Positions 27,936 through 38,194 are shown, counted from the first letter of the stretch. The stretch: 64,000 bases of DNA from an uncultured Bacteroidales bacterium (GCA_900316965.1 ONEY01000009.1:1-64000), one strand, 5' to 3'. Numbers and translations are program-made. The notes: generated by a model from the letters alone, not told the origin.

Positions 27936-28673
27936 CTATTGCTTCTTTTTCACCAGCTGGGTGTTCATCACCTTCTCAAGCGTTTTTTGCGAGTTGTGGT
28001 TATCGTTTGTTTTAAATCCAAACGACGACGAGGCTACCATGAAAATTGCAAAACCTATCAAAATACATCCCACACACTTGTTGAAAACGTTCAGGAAACG
28101 GAAGGTGATTATATGCTGAAGCAGCGATGCAAGTTTGCATTTCAATATGTCCATAAGCAAGGTGGCCGAAAGCACTCCGCCAAAAAACAGATAGCGCTGT
28201 CCCAGTGTTGTCGAATTGTCGGCATAGAGTAGCAGGGTCACCACCGAACACCAGTAAATCCATATCAACGGATTCAGAAAATTCAGCAGCAACCCTCGTA
28301 TGTATACAACATAGTGTCGCGGAGCTGCTATCGTCGCATAGTCATATTTGCCGCTCGATTTCGACTCTGTGGTGTGCTTGGTTTTCAAAAACATAGTGTA
28401 CAACCCAAACCCCGCTACTACGGCGGCGCCTATTATAATCACTATTCGGCTGTTCAGAAATGTCGACAAGTCATCGATTGGTATACTGTGCGATATCAAC
28501 AACAAAATCGCCACAATCAGCACATCGCTCGAGCTTACTCCAAAGGCAAAAGGCACAGCATTACGAAATCCATAATGTATACTCGCCTGAATCTGCGAGA
28601 AAAACGCAGGTCCAAAACTGAAAAACAGCGACAGGGCAACGCCCCCCAATATGCCTAGCAGTAGGTGTGACAT
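27936..28673 (-). CDS. LysE/RhtB-family exporter
   Basis: 245 residues with six hydrophobic segments. The opening GGVALSLFFSFGPAFFSQIQASIHYG run and the LNFLNPLIWIYW segment in the middle are typical of LysE-type translocators, which export amino acids or related small molecules through the inner membrane. The substrate cannot be read from sequence. The C-terminus is basic and hydrophilic (KTNDNHNSQKT onward). It is divergent from the PurM-like gene at 28829 and lies upstream of the NTPase cluster on the same strand, but separated from it by ~300 bases with its own promoter, so no functional link is implied. Confidence 0.85.
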   Translation of the reverse strand: MSHLLLGILGGVALSLFFSFGPAFFSQIQASIHYGFRNAVPFAFGVSSSDVLIVAILLLISHSIPIDDLSTFLNSRIVIIIGAAVVAGFGLYTMFLKTKHTTESKSSGKYDYATIAAPRHYVVYIRGLLLNFLNPLIWIYWCSVVTLLLYADNSTTLGQRYLFFGGVLSATLLMDILKCKLASLLQHIITFRFLNVFNKCVGCILIGFAIFMVASSSFGFKTNDNHNSQKTLEKVMNTQLVKKKQ

Positions 28674-28764
28674 GATGTATTTTAAAAATAAGAAACGACA
28701 ATTATTTGCAATTATTGTACAACAAATATTTTTTTATTGCGTTAAGCCTAAAAAAATGTTAAAT

Positions 28765-28797
28765 TAGCGGACTCATAGCGGACTCATAGCGGACTTA
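28765..28797. repeat. Three tandem copies of an 11-bp unit
   Basis: TAGCGGACTCA repeated exactly twice (28765-28775, 28776-28786), and a third time with one change (28787-28797). It lies 32 bases before the PurM-like gene start. A diverged version of the same 11-bp unit occurs at 38019-38050. Confidence 0.9.
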
Positions 28798-28828
28798 TGA
28801 CCCTCCGCCAAACCTACATAAAATAATC

Positions 28829-29632
28829 ATGAACGACGTTGCCGACGAATGGATCCTTGCCGAGCTGGGCATAAGCCGCGAGGTTTATCAAGAGCTATTG
28901 GTCATTATTGGCAAGGTGCCCACCGTCGACGAGGTGAGCACTCTCATGGCTATGTGGCAATCCCAGGGGCAGAAGCAGGGCTTGCTCTCGTGGCTTCGCG
29001 GCCAGCCGCACAGCATGGAACTTCATGACTATCTTACCGATAACCAGGAACCCGAAAGCCAGAGCGTCCGCGAACCTCGTGTCAAAGAGTGTATCGCCAT
29101 AGCCAGGCAGCTCTTCCAACCTTCCCCCTCTCCCGTCGCGCCCAATCCCAACGCCATGGATCTCAGATCTTCGGGCAACCTTATTTATATGGTCGGCGAT
29201 GTCTCGCTCTATTTCACCGGCTCGGAGTACGGCCGCCGCTATCTCCATCTCGTCGATAACCCTGTCGCTCTGGAAAGTGATGACGAGACAGCTTCCTACA
29301 TGCAGCTCATCCTCGACAGTCTTGCCGCCAACAACGCCATCTTTTCCCACCATAGGATAGGGGAGGGCGGCCTTTTCGGCGCCTTGCTGGCGGTCACCGC
29401 TACTTATGGCAATGGCTTCGAGATACTCACCTGCCGCGAGGTGCGTCTCGACTCGTTCCTCTTTGGCGAGCGGGGTGTGCGTTATGTCGTTTTCCTTGAC
29501 GAGCCTCGCGAGGACTTCTTCCTTCAAAAACTTGGCGAGGCACGGATAAACTGCTGTTTCTTGGGTCGTGTCACCAAAAACCGTATCGTCGTCGACGATA
29601 TGGATTTCGGCAAGGTCTCCCTCTATCGTTGA
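28829..29632 (+). CDS. PurM/PurL-like C-terminal-domain protein
   Basis: 267 residues. The C-terminal half (~115-265) resembles the second domain of the AIR-synthase/FGAM-synthase (PurM/PurL) superfamily: GEGGLFGALLAVTATYG is like the DGGL.GALAE helix of these enzymes, and the ending (VVFLDEPREDFF..KLGEARINCCFLGRVTKNRIVV) is like the typical last strands of PurM-type domains. The N-terminal ~60 residues are unlike that family and there is no ATP-binding half, so a complete enzyme activity is unlikely. G+C is visibly higher than in the genes around it, with many C-ending codons. It is alone, with no purine genes near. Role unknown. Confidence 0.6.
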   Translation: MNDVADEWILAELGISREVYQELLVIIGKVPTVDEVSTLMAMWQSQGQKQGLLSWLRGQPHSMELHDYLTDNQEPESQSVREPRVKECIAIARQLFQPSPSPVAPNPNAMDLRSSGNLIYMVGDVSLYFTGSEYGRRYLHLVDNPVALESDDETASYMQLILDSLAANNAIFSHHRIGEGGLFGALLAVTATYGNGFEILTCREVRLDSFLFGERGVRYVVFLDEPREDFFLQKLGEARINCCFLGRVTKNRIVVDDMDFGKVSLYR

Positions 29633-29767
29633 CGCTTTTCTCAATCTCTATCCCACCCCTCCACAACAAGGACAGCCATCAGTTCTCCGCAAATCGCTGT
29701 GTCCTTGGATAATTGTGATATTTCATAAGTTGACATATAGTAAAGCTCTCTGCCGGGTAAAATAAAA

Positions 29768-29795
29768 AAAAGGTCGCATAATTGCGACCTTTTCT
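29768..29795. terminator. Bidirectional terminator
   Basis: AGGTCGCA (29771-29778) and TGCGACCT (29783-29790) form a perfect stem around TAAT, with A run before and T run after. It serves the converging PurM-like gene and the giant FN3 protein gene. Confidence 0.85.
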
Positions 29796-29811
29796 ATTGA
29801 AGTTTCTTTTT

Positions 29812-32800
29812 CTATTTAACCACAAGTTTACGTATTAAGTTAATTCCATCGGCTGAAGCGCGTACGAAGTATGTGCCCGAGGGCAGATCTCTCAGCTCTA
29901 TCGCCGTGCTGTTATTGTCGTTGCATTTCATGACTGATTCCTCGACTGTGCGACCACTCATGTCGACTATTGTCAGCAGCACTTCGCCTTGTACACCTTT
30001 TATTCTAATGGTAGCCATCTCTTTGGCCGGGTTGGGGTATATTTCCATCGAACCATTAGAGATGTCGATCGAAGTGGCTATACCTGTTGTGGTCGTTTGG
30101 AATGTGGCGCGTTCGCTCCATGCGCTATAGACGCCTTCGCCGCACTTGGCGCGTACATACAGAGTGTACGTGGTTTCGGGTGTGAGCCCTGTTATTGTCG
30201 CGTTGGTGCTCTCTATGTTATCTATAGTGGTTCCTGCTCCTACGCTGAAGTTGCCAATGCCGTATTCAATACTATAGGAGGGGCTGTTTCCTTGCCATGA
30301 TACTTGAGCCGATGTCGCCGTGATGTCGCTTATCGTAACTTCTGACACGGGTTCGCATGTAGTCGTTGTGAAAGTTACGGCGCCGCTGTAATTCGAAATA
30401 GAGCCATTGTTGGTGCAACTATCGGCAACAGCAACGCTATAGGTTATATCCTGTGAAAGTCCTGTGATGGTGAAAGGATGTTCGGTGGCTACAATTACTG
30501 TGTCTGAGGCGTTGTGGCCGAGACGCAGGTACCATACCGATTGGTCGTTTTGTGTTGCCCAGTCGAGTGTGGCGCGGTCGTAACCTACGTTAGTGACCGT
30601 GGGTGTTGTTGGAGGCAGGCATGGACGCATGGCGGTGACAAAAGTTGCTTCCGCCCAATCGGAATAATTGCCGGTAAGGCACAGTTGGCGTACGCGGAAG
30701 TTGTATTCGGTCATTTCGTCAAGATTGCTGAAGGTGAAGTTGCCTGTTATGCTGCTGGTTACTATCGACACAGGGTCGCTCCATTGGCTGTCGGTGGCTT
30801 TCTTCATAGAGATCTGGTAGTTGCGCGACATACCTTGCCATCTCACACTTGCGCTGTCGTATCCTATTGTGTTGGCGACAAGGTTGATGGGCTCATGGCA
30901 TGCGGCGCCGCCGCATGAAATGAGCTGCATGAGAGGTCGTGAATTGTAACGTGACTTCATCATATACGACCCATTGGGGCTTATTGGGTCGATATCGTTC
31001 GCCATGCTGCGGTACGATATTGTCTTCTGTCCGCTGCATTGGGCAACTCCAAACTTGAGGAATGTGGCTTCGTCAACACCTGAATTGTCGTCCACAATCA
31101 CCACCAAGTTGTTTACGCCGTCCCATAGATATGGTTCGTTGAAATTGAAGAAATTCCATCCTTTTCGGCAATTCATGCTACCGCTGTATACTAATAAGGC
31201 TTGGTTGGTGTCGAGCGTGATTATACTGTTGTCGTTGGCAAACGATGTGGTCGTGGTTGGCTGCAGCCAGATGTTGACGGAGTTTTTCACGGTCATTGCC
31301 ACATTGTCGTTGTAATAGAATGCCATCGTCGAGAATACTCCAAGCCCGCTTAGTTCGCTTGCGTCTATGATGAATTCTGTAACCGAATAGCTGTATCCGG
31401 TGCTGAGAGGCATATAGTGGCTCGTGGCGCCCATGGGGCCGTTGGAGAACAATGCCGCGTCGTCGCAGTATGATGTGCTTACCTGCAATGGCCCTGCCCA
31501 GTCGCTATACGAGGTGTCGCCGCAATGAGTGCGGATGTAAAAGTCGTATGTCGTCATTGTGTCGAGCCCATTTATTGCGAAGGGATGGGTGTTGGCTGTA
31601 ATCGTGTTTCCTGTGCCGGGGACAAAATCCATGGGGCCGTATTCTATCTCCCAGTTTTGTGCTGGCGAAGGGCTGTCCCAGTTAAGGTGTATCTGGGTGG
31701 TCGAAACAACGGGAGCTGTGATATTTGTCACGGCCAGACATTCGGGAAGGAGGTCGATGGTGATGTCGTCGATGAAGTTGGGCGAGCCATAGGCTCCCTC
31801 ATTGATGTTATGGAATGCTATGATACGGCTGTTGCCTGTGTACGATTGGAAGTTGACGGTATGATGGGTATAAACTTCCTCCATATCTTCAAATGTGTCA
31901 ATGGGAATAAAGTTGTCGCCCTCCATTACACCTACTTGCAAGGCGTAGTCAGAATTGTTGACAAGGTGGTATAAGTCGAGCTCCAATTGGTTCAACGGCA
32001 CGGGCATAGGTGGCATACAAACGTATGCTATTTTGCCTATGAATAGAGAGTAGTTGCCGCTGTGGGCATTGTCTGAGCCATAGTAAATCTGTGGGTTGCG
32101 AGTGCCCGTGGTGCCTGTCACCTCTTGCATCCAGCATGTTGGGAATGCGTTGGTGAAAGCGGTTGTTGAGTTGGTGACGCTGTTGAAGTTCTCGAAATAT
32201 GGCAGCGTCACGGGATTGCATGTTGTGCGGAATTGGCGGCTGACGGCCATACTTGTGTCGCCCTCTATGCAGAATGCTCTCACGGTAACGGCGTATTCGG
32301 TGTTTGGTGTCAATCCGGTAATGGTCATATTGGTGCTATGTGCCATTGTGCTAACATTGTTGCAGGTCACAATCCATTGGCTTTCGTCTCCGTTCGAGTT
32401 CCATGATACATATATGCTGTCGTCGAAGGGCACGATTGAGATGTCTGATGGAGTTTGGCACGAGGTGCGGCGCACAACGACATTGTCTATGGCTGCGGGG
32501 CTTTGGTGTCCTATGGCTATATAGAGATCTGTCCATGCGAAAAGCAGTCGATATACTCCAGGTGTGGTGATGTGAACTTCGCTTTCTATGGTTGTCCAAC
32601 CATTGGTGTCGCCATAAAGTTGGCTCCCTCCGTCAAGGCTAATCCAGTTGACGGGTAGCGTGGTGGCGCTGAACCCCGCTGGTACATGTGTTCCGCCTTC
32701 TGGGGTGAAGGAGAGTGGCGCGAGAGCAACACGTAGATAGTCAAAGTTTGATTGTCCGTTGCTGCGCCAATCAAAGCGGTAGTTGTAGTTGCCTGTATCG

Positions 32801-35800
32801 GAGAAGGTGAGGTTGACATAGGCATAGCTGATACCTGTGACGTCGGTGTTGTAGGTGTTGCTAACTCCGCCATCCTGTGATATATACAGCGAATTGTTGT
32901 CTCCGTTGCCTAGTGCCGAGCCAATCACCCATGCATTGACATGCTGGCCGTTGCTCATGTTCCATTTTGCGTTGTCCTCATTGTTTGAGAAATTGCTGTA
33001 GAACGGTATCTCGTAGTATGGGTCGGCGGTTGTGAAGGTGGCTATAGTGAAAATAGCGTCGTCTCCGCATTCGGGTCGCACATAGAAATCGTATGCCGTC
33101 GATGTTGACAAGCCGGATATGTTTATGGTATTTGTTGAGCTATAGAGTGTTGTGCCATAGCCTAATTGGTAGCCATGAGGACCATATTCTATCTGCCAGG
33201 AGACGGCTGTCGAGTGGTCAACCCAAGTTAGGGTAAGTGAGTTGGTGTCTATTGAGGTTGCCACGATGTCGGAAACTGGCGGACAGAGTGGCGCGAGTTG
33301 TATTTCGATATCGTCGATAGCGGCGCCCCATTCTGTTTCGGGTCGCTCTGCCTTGATGGCGAAATGAGTGCCGAAACTAGAATAGCGGTCGAAGTATACC
33401 ACGTGTTTATGCCACGATGTCGTCCCTTCGATAATAACTGTGTCGACTGCTGTGAATGATGCTCCTGTCGTGTCGTCATGATCCATCACTCCGATTATGA
33501 ATGTGGGCCTTTGGAGGCTGCTGTACGAGCGCGCCCAGAATGATAATTGCAGCCGGTTGACCGGAAGTGCCGCGGTGTCTATTTCTGGTGTGACGATGTA
33601 TTGGTAGTCGCCATAGAGATAATTGGGGCTTGCGCTCCATGCCAATCCTCTGAACCCCGTGCGCACATCGCCGTAGAGGGCGTCGTTTGAGGTGTAGGGT
33701 ATCCCATGGTAGTCACATGAGTCGACAATCCGGCTCCAGCATTTGGCAAAGTTATTGCTGAAGAGCCCTCCTACAGCGTTCTGCTCGAAGCCTTCACGCC
33801 AAGGCGAGTGCTTTATTTTGCCGCAGATGGTGCGGAAATCGCTGGTGATGGCAATACTTGTGTCGGTGCTCAACAATGTGCCATTGTCGTCCCATTGGCC
33901 GCATACGGTGCGTACGCTGGCTGTGTACACCATAGAGGCGTTAAGGCCGCCGACAAGGCAATGGGGCATCATCAAGTTGCCGTATTCGGCTACTGTGTCG
34001 TCTCCGCTCATGATCGTCAGTATAAACCCGGCGCTGATATTGTTGTCATCCCAGTATAGGTAGACGCTGTCGGTGGTACTTAGGTCTTGGTTGACCGCGA
34101 TAAATGTGGGGTGTGGGCAGCGGGGTATGTAGTCAACTCGTATATCGTCAATGTAGGGACGGCTGTATATGCTGTCGGGTGATAGGAATGTTATGTGGCC
34201 GTGACGCAGATCGTCAAATTGTTCGTCGCTGAGTGTACTGTCGTTCGCCAATATATCGAAAGGAAGTTCTATCTCTTCCCACATACCTATCTGGGTTGTT
34301 ATGATGGTGTCGATAGGGTAGAAGGTGGCAATGTCGTTGACGTCAGACATGATTCCAACCACAAGAGGATGGTTGCTCGATATGGCATTGCTGGTGTTAG
34401 CGTCGCGATAAAGTTGGAAGGTGACTTGCAGCGAGTCGATGGCTGCGTCTAGTTCAGGCAATGCCACATAACTGTGGCTCTCCTCGTTTGAGAAAAGGTA
34501 TAGAACCGACTGCCGCCCTGCTACGCTCCATGGAAAAATATAGGGAGTGTTGGCACCCAGTTGGCTGTATTTATACCAGCATGATGGTACGATGGGAGAT
34601 GCGCCGACTGGCCATGAAGTGAAATCTTCGGCATAGGGGATGGGTTGTGCCAGGCACTTGGTGGTGACCGTGAAGTCGCTGTGGAAGTTGTCTTCACAGT
34701 CGCCAACTACTCGGAATGTGTATGTTGTCGATGGGTCGAGATTGGTTATTGTATAGCTGTGTTGTGTAGTGGATCCCAACAGAGTGAAATTCTCTTCGCC
34801 CAAAACTCTATAATATATGTCCCATGAGGTTTCGTAACCACCGGGTATAAGGGTGAAGTCTACCGTATTAGCTCCTATGTCGCCGATGAATATCATGGGA
34901 GGATAGCATTCGCTCTCTGTGCCGCATTCCGAGGTATGGAGCACAATGTTGTTGCGGTAGGGATATTCTTGGCGCTGCATAAGCAGGTAGTTGTCGAAAG
35001 TCTCATCGTCGCTGAAGAATGATATGGCTTTGTTGGTGGCGGAATGGCATGCAAAACGGTAGTTTTGGTTGTGAGCCGCTCCCGAATTATCGACCACAGC
35101 GATGACAAGGTTGCTGCGACCGTCGTAGTTGAAGAAGTTTTGGTTAAATGCAAAGGTGTTCCACCCGTACGAGCAGTTCATAGGGCCGCTGTATACGAGT
35201 GTCATCTCTGATGGGTTAACGAAATTGGTGCTGCTCAACGAGCTCAGTGAGGTGACTCCCATGTAAATCATACAACTGTCTTTGGCCGACATGGGTAGCG
35301 TGTCGGAGGCATAGAAAAACTCAATGGCGCTGATCGATCCGGCTGTGTCTATTTCGCCTGCGGTGAATAGCTGCTCGGAAAATGAGTAATTATGCCAGTT
35401 GTGTACCGGAAATTCAAAGTGGTTTGAGTTGCTTATACCGCTTATGGTGTCGGTCGCAAATAATGTGGAATCTATAACGTTGCAACTGGTCATAGCCGTC
35501 GTGAAGAGCGCGTTGACCCATTGCGAGGTTTCGTTGTTCTCGCATATGGCGCGTACGCGCACTTCGTATGCAATGTTGTGGTTCAAGTTGGTGATTAGAT
35601 ATTCTGTGTTGGTTGAGCTATAAGAATCCCAAGTTCCTGACATAGTGTCGCGCACCTGAATCTCAGCTCCTTGGTACTCGCCAATGCGGCCGGTTGTCCA
35701 CTCTAGGAGGGCTGCGCCAGCGGTGACAACAGGTATTTCAAGATTGCGAATACGGCTGCAAAGGGGTGTCGTCTCGACGGTGACGTCATCTATGTAAACA

Positions 35801-37902
35801 TGCTTGGCCTCACCCGAGTCGCATAGCAAAGTAATGTTGCGCCCTATACCGTTATAATCGGTCAGTGGCACCTCAAAAAACTCCATCGCTGAGCCGCTGC
35901 ATACTATGGTGTCGACAGCTGTGAAAGTGCTGATGTCTGTAGGATCGTCCATCACACCCACAACCAGCGTTGCGCCGTTGCGGTTTGAGGAGCGCATCCA
36001 TAGCGAAACCATCAGCGTCGACGGATTGTCTTGGAAGAGTGGCAGCGTGACGTAAGAGTAATCTGTTTCGGAAGAGTTCATGCTATAGCAGCCACTTCCG
36101 CTGTGGGCATTGCCGTACGATGTGCTGGGAGTATATATATTCGAGTTGGAATACCCTGTCCAGCAAAGGCCCGCGCCATCCTCATCCTCAAATCCATAGC
36201 TGTATGGCAGGTCGGCATGGAGAACAGAGGAACACAAAGTGCGGATTGCTCCGTTTGTGGCTTCACTAGTGTCGCCATTGCCACAAATAGTACGGATACT
36301 GTAGTGGTATTCCGTGTTTCCTGCAAGGCCGTTGAATGTTACTGATGTTAATGTGGTGGTTGTGTCTATGTGGTTCGTGTTGTCGGCATCAGACAAGGTT
36401 ATTTGCCATGTTGACGAATTGAAAAGAGGCGTCCAACTTATTGTTATAGAGATGGAATCGGCTGTCGCGTTAGCGTCCGCCACAGGAAAACATGAGGGAA
36501 GATAGTCGACGGCGATATTGTCTATATAATGTGTCGTGTAGTGCACGTCGTCTTCGTCAGAACTATTCAGGAATGCGATATTGCGTCCCGACCCGTTGTA
36601 TCCTATGAAATATATATTTTTTGTAAAAGTGCCGCCTGGAGTGTCATATATGGTGTCGACAGGTGTGAAAACGCCATTCTCCATCACGCCCACAACTAGT
36701 GGTGTCGGTTGCGATGCCGAGTGGCTATAAGGTGTACCATGTGTGAAAGATAGTTGCAGAGTGTCTATCCGGCTATTCATTTTTGGAAGAACAATGTAGC
36801 CAAACCCGTTCATCTGCAATCTGTTGTTTTCGATATACGGCGCATATTGCAAAGTGGAGTAAGCCGAATCTCCGGTGAGTGTGTAGCTCCATCCTCTGGG
36901 AAAGTCAACATTCAAATTGTTGAAATTCTCATAATAGGGTATTGTCACACCCGTTGTGGATGTGACCGATGTCGCAAAACTGGTGTCGCCATCGCCGCAG
37001 ATGGCTCTTACATTAAAGGTATATGTTGTGTTGGGTTGAAGCCCTGAAACTGTATATGATGTTGTGGCGCTTGTCGCTGAGGGGATGTTTGTGGTGTCGG
37101 TTTCAGATGATGTGGTTATCAACCATTGGCTCTCGTTGCCGCCCGCCTGCCAGCTCAAGATTATAGAGAAGATATCTTGCGTTGCCGTCAATGATGTTGG
37201 AGGCATGCAAGATACTTGTCGTATAGAAATGTTATCCACCGCGGCGGGAGGGTTTGATCCTCCTACGTAGTCGTTGCTCCAAATAAAAACAAGCTTGTAG
37301 TATGTCACTCCTAGCGTGGAATTTTCCGGGGCGCCTATCTCCACCACTTTCTCGTTCCTTTGCCAATCAGCGGCCATGAAGAGCCCGGTTCGGCTCTCAT
37401 TGTTGCTGAGACTTATCCATCCGTCGGGTAACGACCAGGCAGAAACGCCGCGAGGCAGTTCCGAACTACCTATCAATAGTGTAGTGTCGTCGGCAGGCAC
37501 CAACGCGGCTATAAGCATGTCGCAATTTGCCTCTCCAACACCATTCCAGTCAAAAGAAACGATGTATGTGCCTTGAGCTAAGGCAAAGTCGCGATAAGCA
37601 ATAACTCTTGAGGCTATACTGTTGTCATAACTGTAGCTGTATCCCTCCATATCCGATATGTATAGGGATTTTCCACATGACATTGAACCTTCTTGCGATG
37701 TGCAATTTGCCACGACGGTGTCAATGTACCATTTGTTGGCAATAGTCGAGTCTCCGTTCAGCAGTATCCATGCTGCGTTTTCAACAGGGTCGTCGAATCC
37801 ACAATTATATGGAGCAGAGGCACGCCAATCCTGAGTGCGACCCGTGAAGGGTAATGCCGTCAAGAATGTCGCAAGCAGGACGAGAGATAAGATTTTTTTC
37901 AT
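29812..37902 (-). CDS. Giant T9SS-exported multi-domain fibronectin-III protein
   Basis: 2696 residues. A signal peptide (MKKILSLVLLATFLTALPF) is followed by repeating blocks in which a ~150-200 residue jelly-roll module (openings like NCGFDD, GFEDEDGAGLCW, FNNLNVDFPRGWSY; the 'cleaved adhesin'/choice-of-anchor J type) alternates with a fibronectin-III-like module that begins with a Cys-x-Pro/Val pattern. I count eleven of the latter, e.g. starting CMPPTSL, CFPVADA, CPPVSDI, CQTPSDI, CLAVTNI, CHEPINL, CLPPTTP, CEPVSEV. The last three run in tandem. The end (~2610-2696) is a T9SS type A sorting domain with IYPNPAKE, MSGRTVE and LPSGTYFVR motifs and the final RKLVVK. It is therefore secreted by T9SS to the surface; a binding or adhesive role is likely. 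No catalytic motif was recognised. Confidence 0.9.
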   Translation of the reverse strand: MKKILSLVLLATFLTALPFTGRTQDWRASAPYNCGFDDPVENAAWILLNGDSTIANKWYIDTVVANCTSQEGSMSCGKSLYISDMEGYSYSYDNSIASRVIAYRDFALAQGTYIVSFDWNGVGEANCDMLIAALVPADDTTLLIGSSELPRGVSAWSLPDGWISLSNNESRTGLFMAADWQRNEKVVEIGAPENSTLGVTYYKLVFIWSNDYVGGSNPPAAVDNISIRQVSCMPPTSLTATQDIFSIILSWQAGGNESQWLITTSSETDTTNIPSATSATTSYTVSGLQPNTTYTFNVRAICGDGDTSFATSVTSTTGVTIPYYENFNNLNVDFPRGWSYTLTGDSAYSTLQYAPYIENNRLQMNGFGYIVLPKMNSRIDTLQLSFTHGTPYSHSASQPTPLVVGVMENGVFTPVDTIYDTPGGTFTKNIYFIGYNGSGRNIAFLNSSDEDDVHYTTHYIDNIAVDYLPSCFPVADANATADSISITISWTPLFNSSTWQITLSDADNTNHIDTTTTLTSVTFNGLAGNTEYHYSIRTICGNGDTSEATNGAIRTLCSSVLHADLPYSYGFEDEDGAGLCWTGYSNSNIYTPSTSYGNAHSGSGCYSMNSSETDYSYVTLPLFQDNPSTLMVSLWMRSSNRNGATLVVGVMDDPTDISTFTAVDTIVCSGSAMEFFEVPLTDYNGIGRNITLLCDSGEAKHVYIDDVTVETTPLCSRIRNLEIPVVTAGAALLEWTTGRIGEYQGAEIQVRDTMSGTWDSYSSTNTEYLITNLNHNIAYEVRVRAICENNETSQWVNALFTTAMTSCNVIDSTLFATDTISGISNSNHFEFPVHNWHNYSFSEQLFTAGEIDTAGSISAIEFFYASDTLPMSAKDSCMIYMGVTSLSSLSSTNFVNPSEMTLVYSGPMNCSYGWNTFAFNQNFFNYDGRSNLVIAVVDNSGAAHNQNYRFACHSATNKAISFFSDDETFDNYLLMQRQEYPYRNNIVLHTSECGTESECYPPMIFIGDIGANTVDFTLIPGGYETSWDIYYRVLGEENFTLLGSTTQHSYTITNLDPSTTYTFRVVGDCEDNFHSDFTVTTKCLAQPIPYAEDFTSWPVGASPIVPSCWYKYSQLGANTPYIFPWSVAGRQSVLYLFSNEESHSYVALPELDAAIDSLQVTFQLYRDANTSNAISSNHPLVVGIMSDVNDIATFYPIDTIITTQIGMWEEIELPFDILANDSTLSDEQFDDLRHGHITFLSPDSIYSRPYIDDIRVDYIPRCPHPTFIAVNQDLSTTDSVYLYWDDNNISAGFILTIMSGDDTVAEYGNLMMPHCLVGGLNASMVYTASVRTVCGQWDDNGTLLSTDTSIAITSDFRTICGKIKHSPWREGFEQNAVGGLFSNNFAKCWSRIVDSCDYHGIPYTSNDALYGDVRTGFRGLAWSASPNYLYGDYQYIVTPEIDTAALPVNRLQLSFWARSYSSLQRPTFIIGVMDHDDTTGASFTAVDTVIIEGTTSWHKHVVYFDRYSSFGTHFAIKAERPETEWGAAIDDIEIQLAPLCPPVSDIVATSIDTNSLTLTWVDHSTAVSWQIEYGPHGYQLGYGTTLYSSTNTINISGLSTSTAYDFYVRPECGDDAIFTIATFTTADPYYEIPFYSNFSNNEDNAKWNMSNGQHVNAWVIGSALGNGDNNSLYISQDGGVSNTYNTDVTGISYAYVNLTFSDTGNYNYRFDWRSNGQSNFDYLRVALAPLSFTPEGGTHVPAGFSATTLPVNWISLDGGSQLYGDTNGWTTIESEVHITTPGVYRLLFAWTDLYIAIGHQSPAAIDNVVVRRTSCQTPSDISIVPFDDSIYVSWNSNGDESQWIVTCNNVSTMAHSTNMTITGLTPNTEYAVTVRAFCIEGDTSMAVSRQFRTTCNPVTLPYFENFNSVTNSTTAFTNAFPTCWMQEVTGTTGTRNPQIYYGSDNAHSGNYSLFIGKIAYVCMPPMPVPLNQLELDLYHLVNNSDYALQVGVMEGDNFIPIDTFEDMEEVYTHHTVNFQSYTGNSRIIAFHNINEGAYGSPNFIDDITIDLLPECLAVTNITAPVVSTTQIHLNWDSPSPAQNWEIEYGPMDFVPGTGNTITANTHPFAINGLDTMTTYDFYIRTHCGDTSYSDWAGPLQVSTSYCDDAALFSNGPMGATSHYMPLSTGYSYSVTEFIIDASELSGLGVFSTMAFYYNDNVAMTVKNSVNIWLQPTTTTSFANDNSIITLDTNQALLVYSGSMNCRKGWNFFNFNEPYLWDGVNNLVVIVDDNSGVDEATFLKFGVAQCSGQKTISYRSMANDIDPISPNGSYMMKSRYNSRPLMQLISCGGAACHEPINLVANTIGYDSASVRWQGMSRNYQISMKKATDSQWSDPVSIVTSSITGNFTFSNLDEMTEYNFRVRQLCLTGNYSDWAEATFVTAMRPCLPPTTPTVTNVGYDRATLDWATQNDQSVWYLRLGHNASDTVIVATEHPFTITGLSQDITYSVAVADSCTNNGSISNYSGAVTFTTTTCEPVSEVTISDITATSAQVSWQGNSPSYSIEYGIGNFSVGAGTTIDNIESTNATITGLTPETTYTLYVRAKCGEGVYSAWSERATFQTTTTGIATSIDISNGSMEIYPNPAKEMATIRIKGVQGEVLLTIVDMSGRTVEESVMKCNDNNSTAIELRDLPSGTYFVRASADGINLIRKLVVK

Positions 37903-38018
37903 GATTATGTTCTGTTATATATTAATTAATGTCTTATATACAATTTCTGCGTTAATATATATAACGTAATGAAAACAAAAAAAACTACGACGGCATCAAA
38001 TTATATCATAGAAATATT

Positions 38019-38050
38019 TAGCGACCCATAGCGAACCCATAGCGGACTCA
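38019..38050. repeat. Three tandem copies of a diverged ~11-bp unit
   Basis: TAGCGACCCA, TAGCGAACCCA and TAGCGGACTCA in a row. The last is identical to the unit repeated at 28765-28797. It lies ~115-150 bases upstream of the giant FN3 gene, in a 292-base gap that otherwise shows only the rplS terminator. Confidence 0.85.
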
Positions 38051-38125
38051 CACCTTCTCACGATGTCACTCCAATTCATCCACATCAACTTTCATCATAA
38101 TGGCAATAGTTTTCTGGAGCGAATA

Positions 38126-38161
38126 CAAAAAAATAGCGGCAGCCGTTAGGCAGCCGCTATT
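38126..38161 (-). terminator. Terminator of the thrS-infC-rpmI-rplT-rplS run
   Basis: AATAGCGGC (38132-38140) pairs with GCCGCTATT (38153-38161), with further pairing inside the loop, followed on the minus strand by a run of seven T. Confidence 0.88.
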
Positions 38162-38194
38162 AAGCACACTTCTCTATCGAAAATAGAGTATAGA

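Noticed and set aside
28895..29644. Minus-strand open frame of 249 codons opposite the PurM-like gene
   Set aside because: High G+C of the true gene leaves the opposite strand open; the plus-strand product has family-like motifs and a sensible start.
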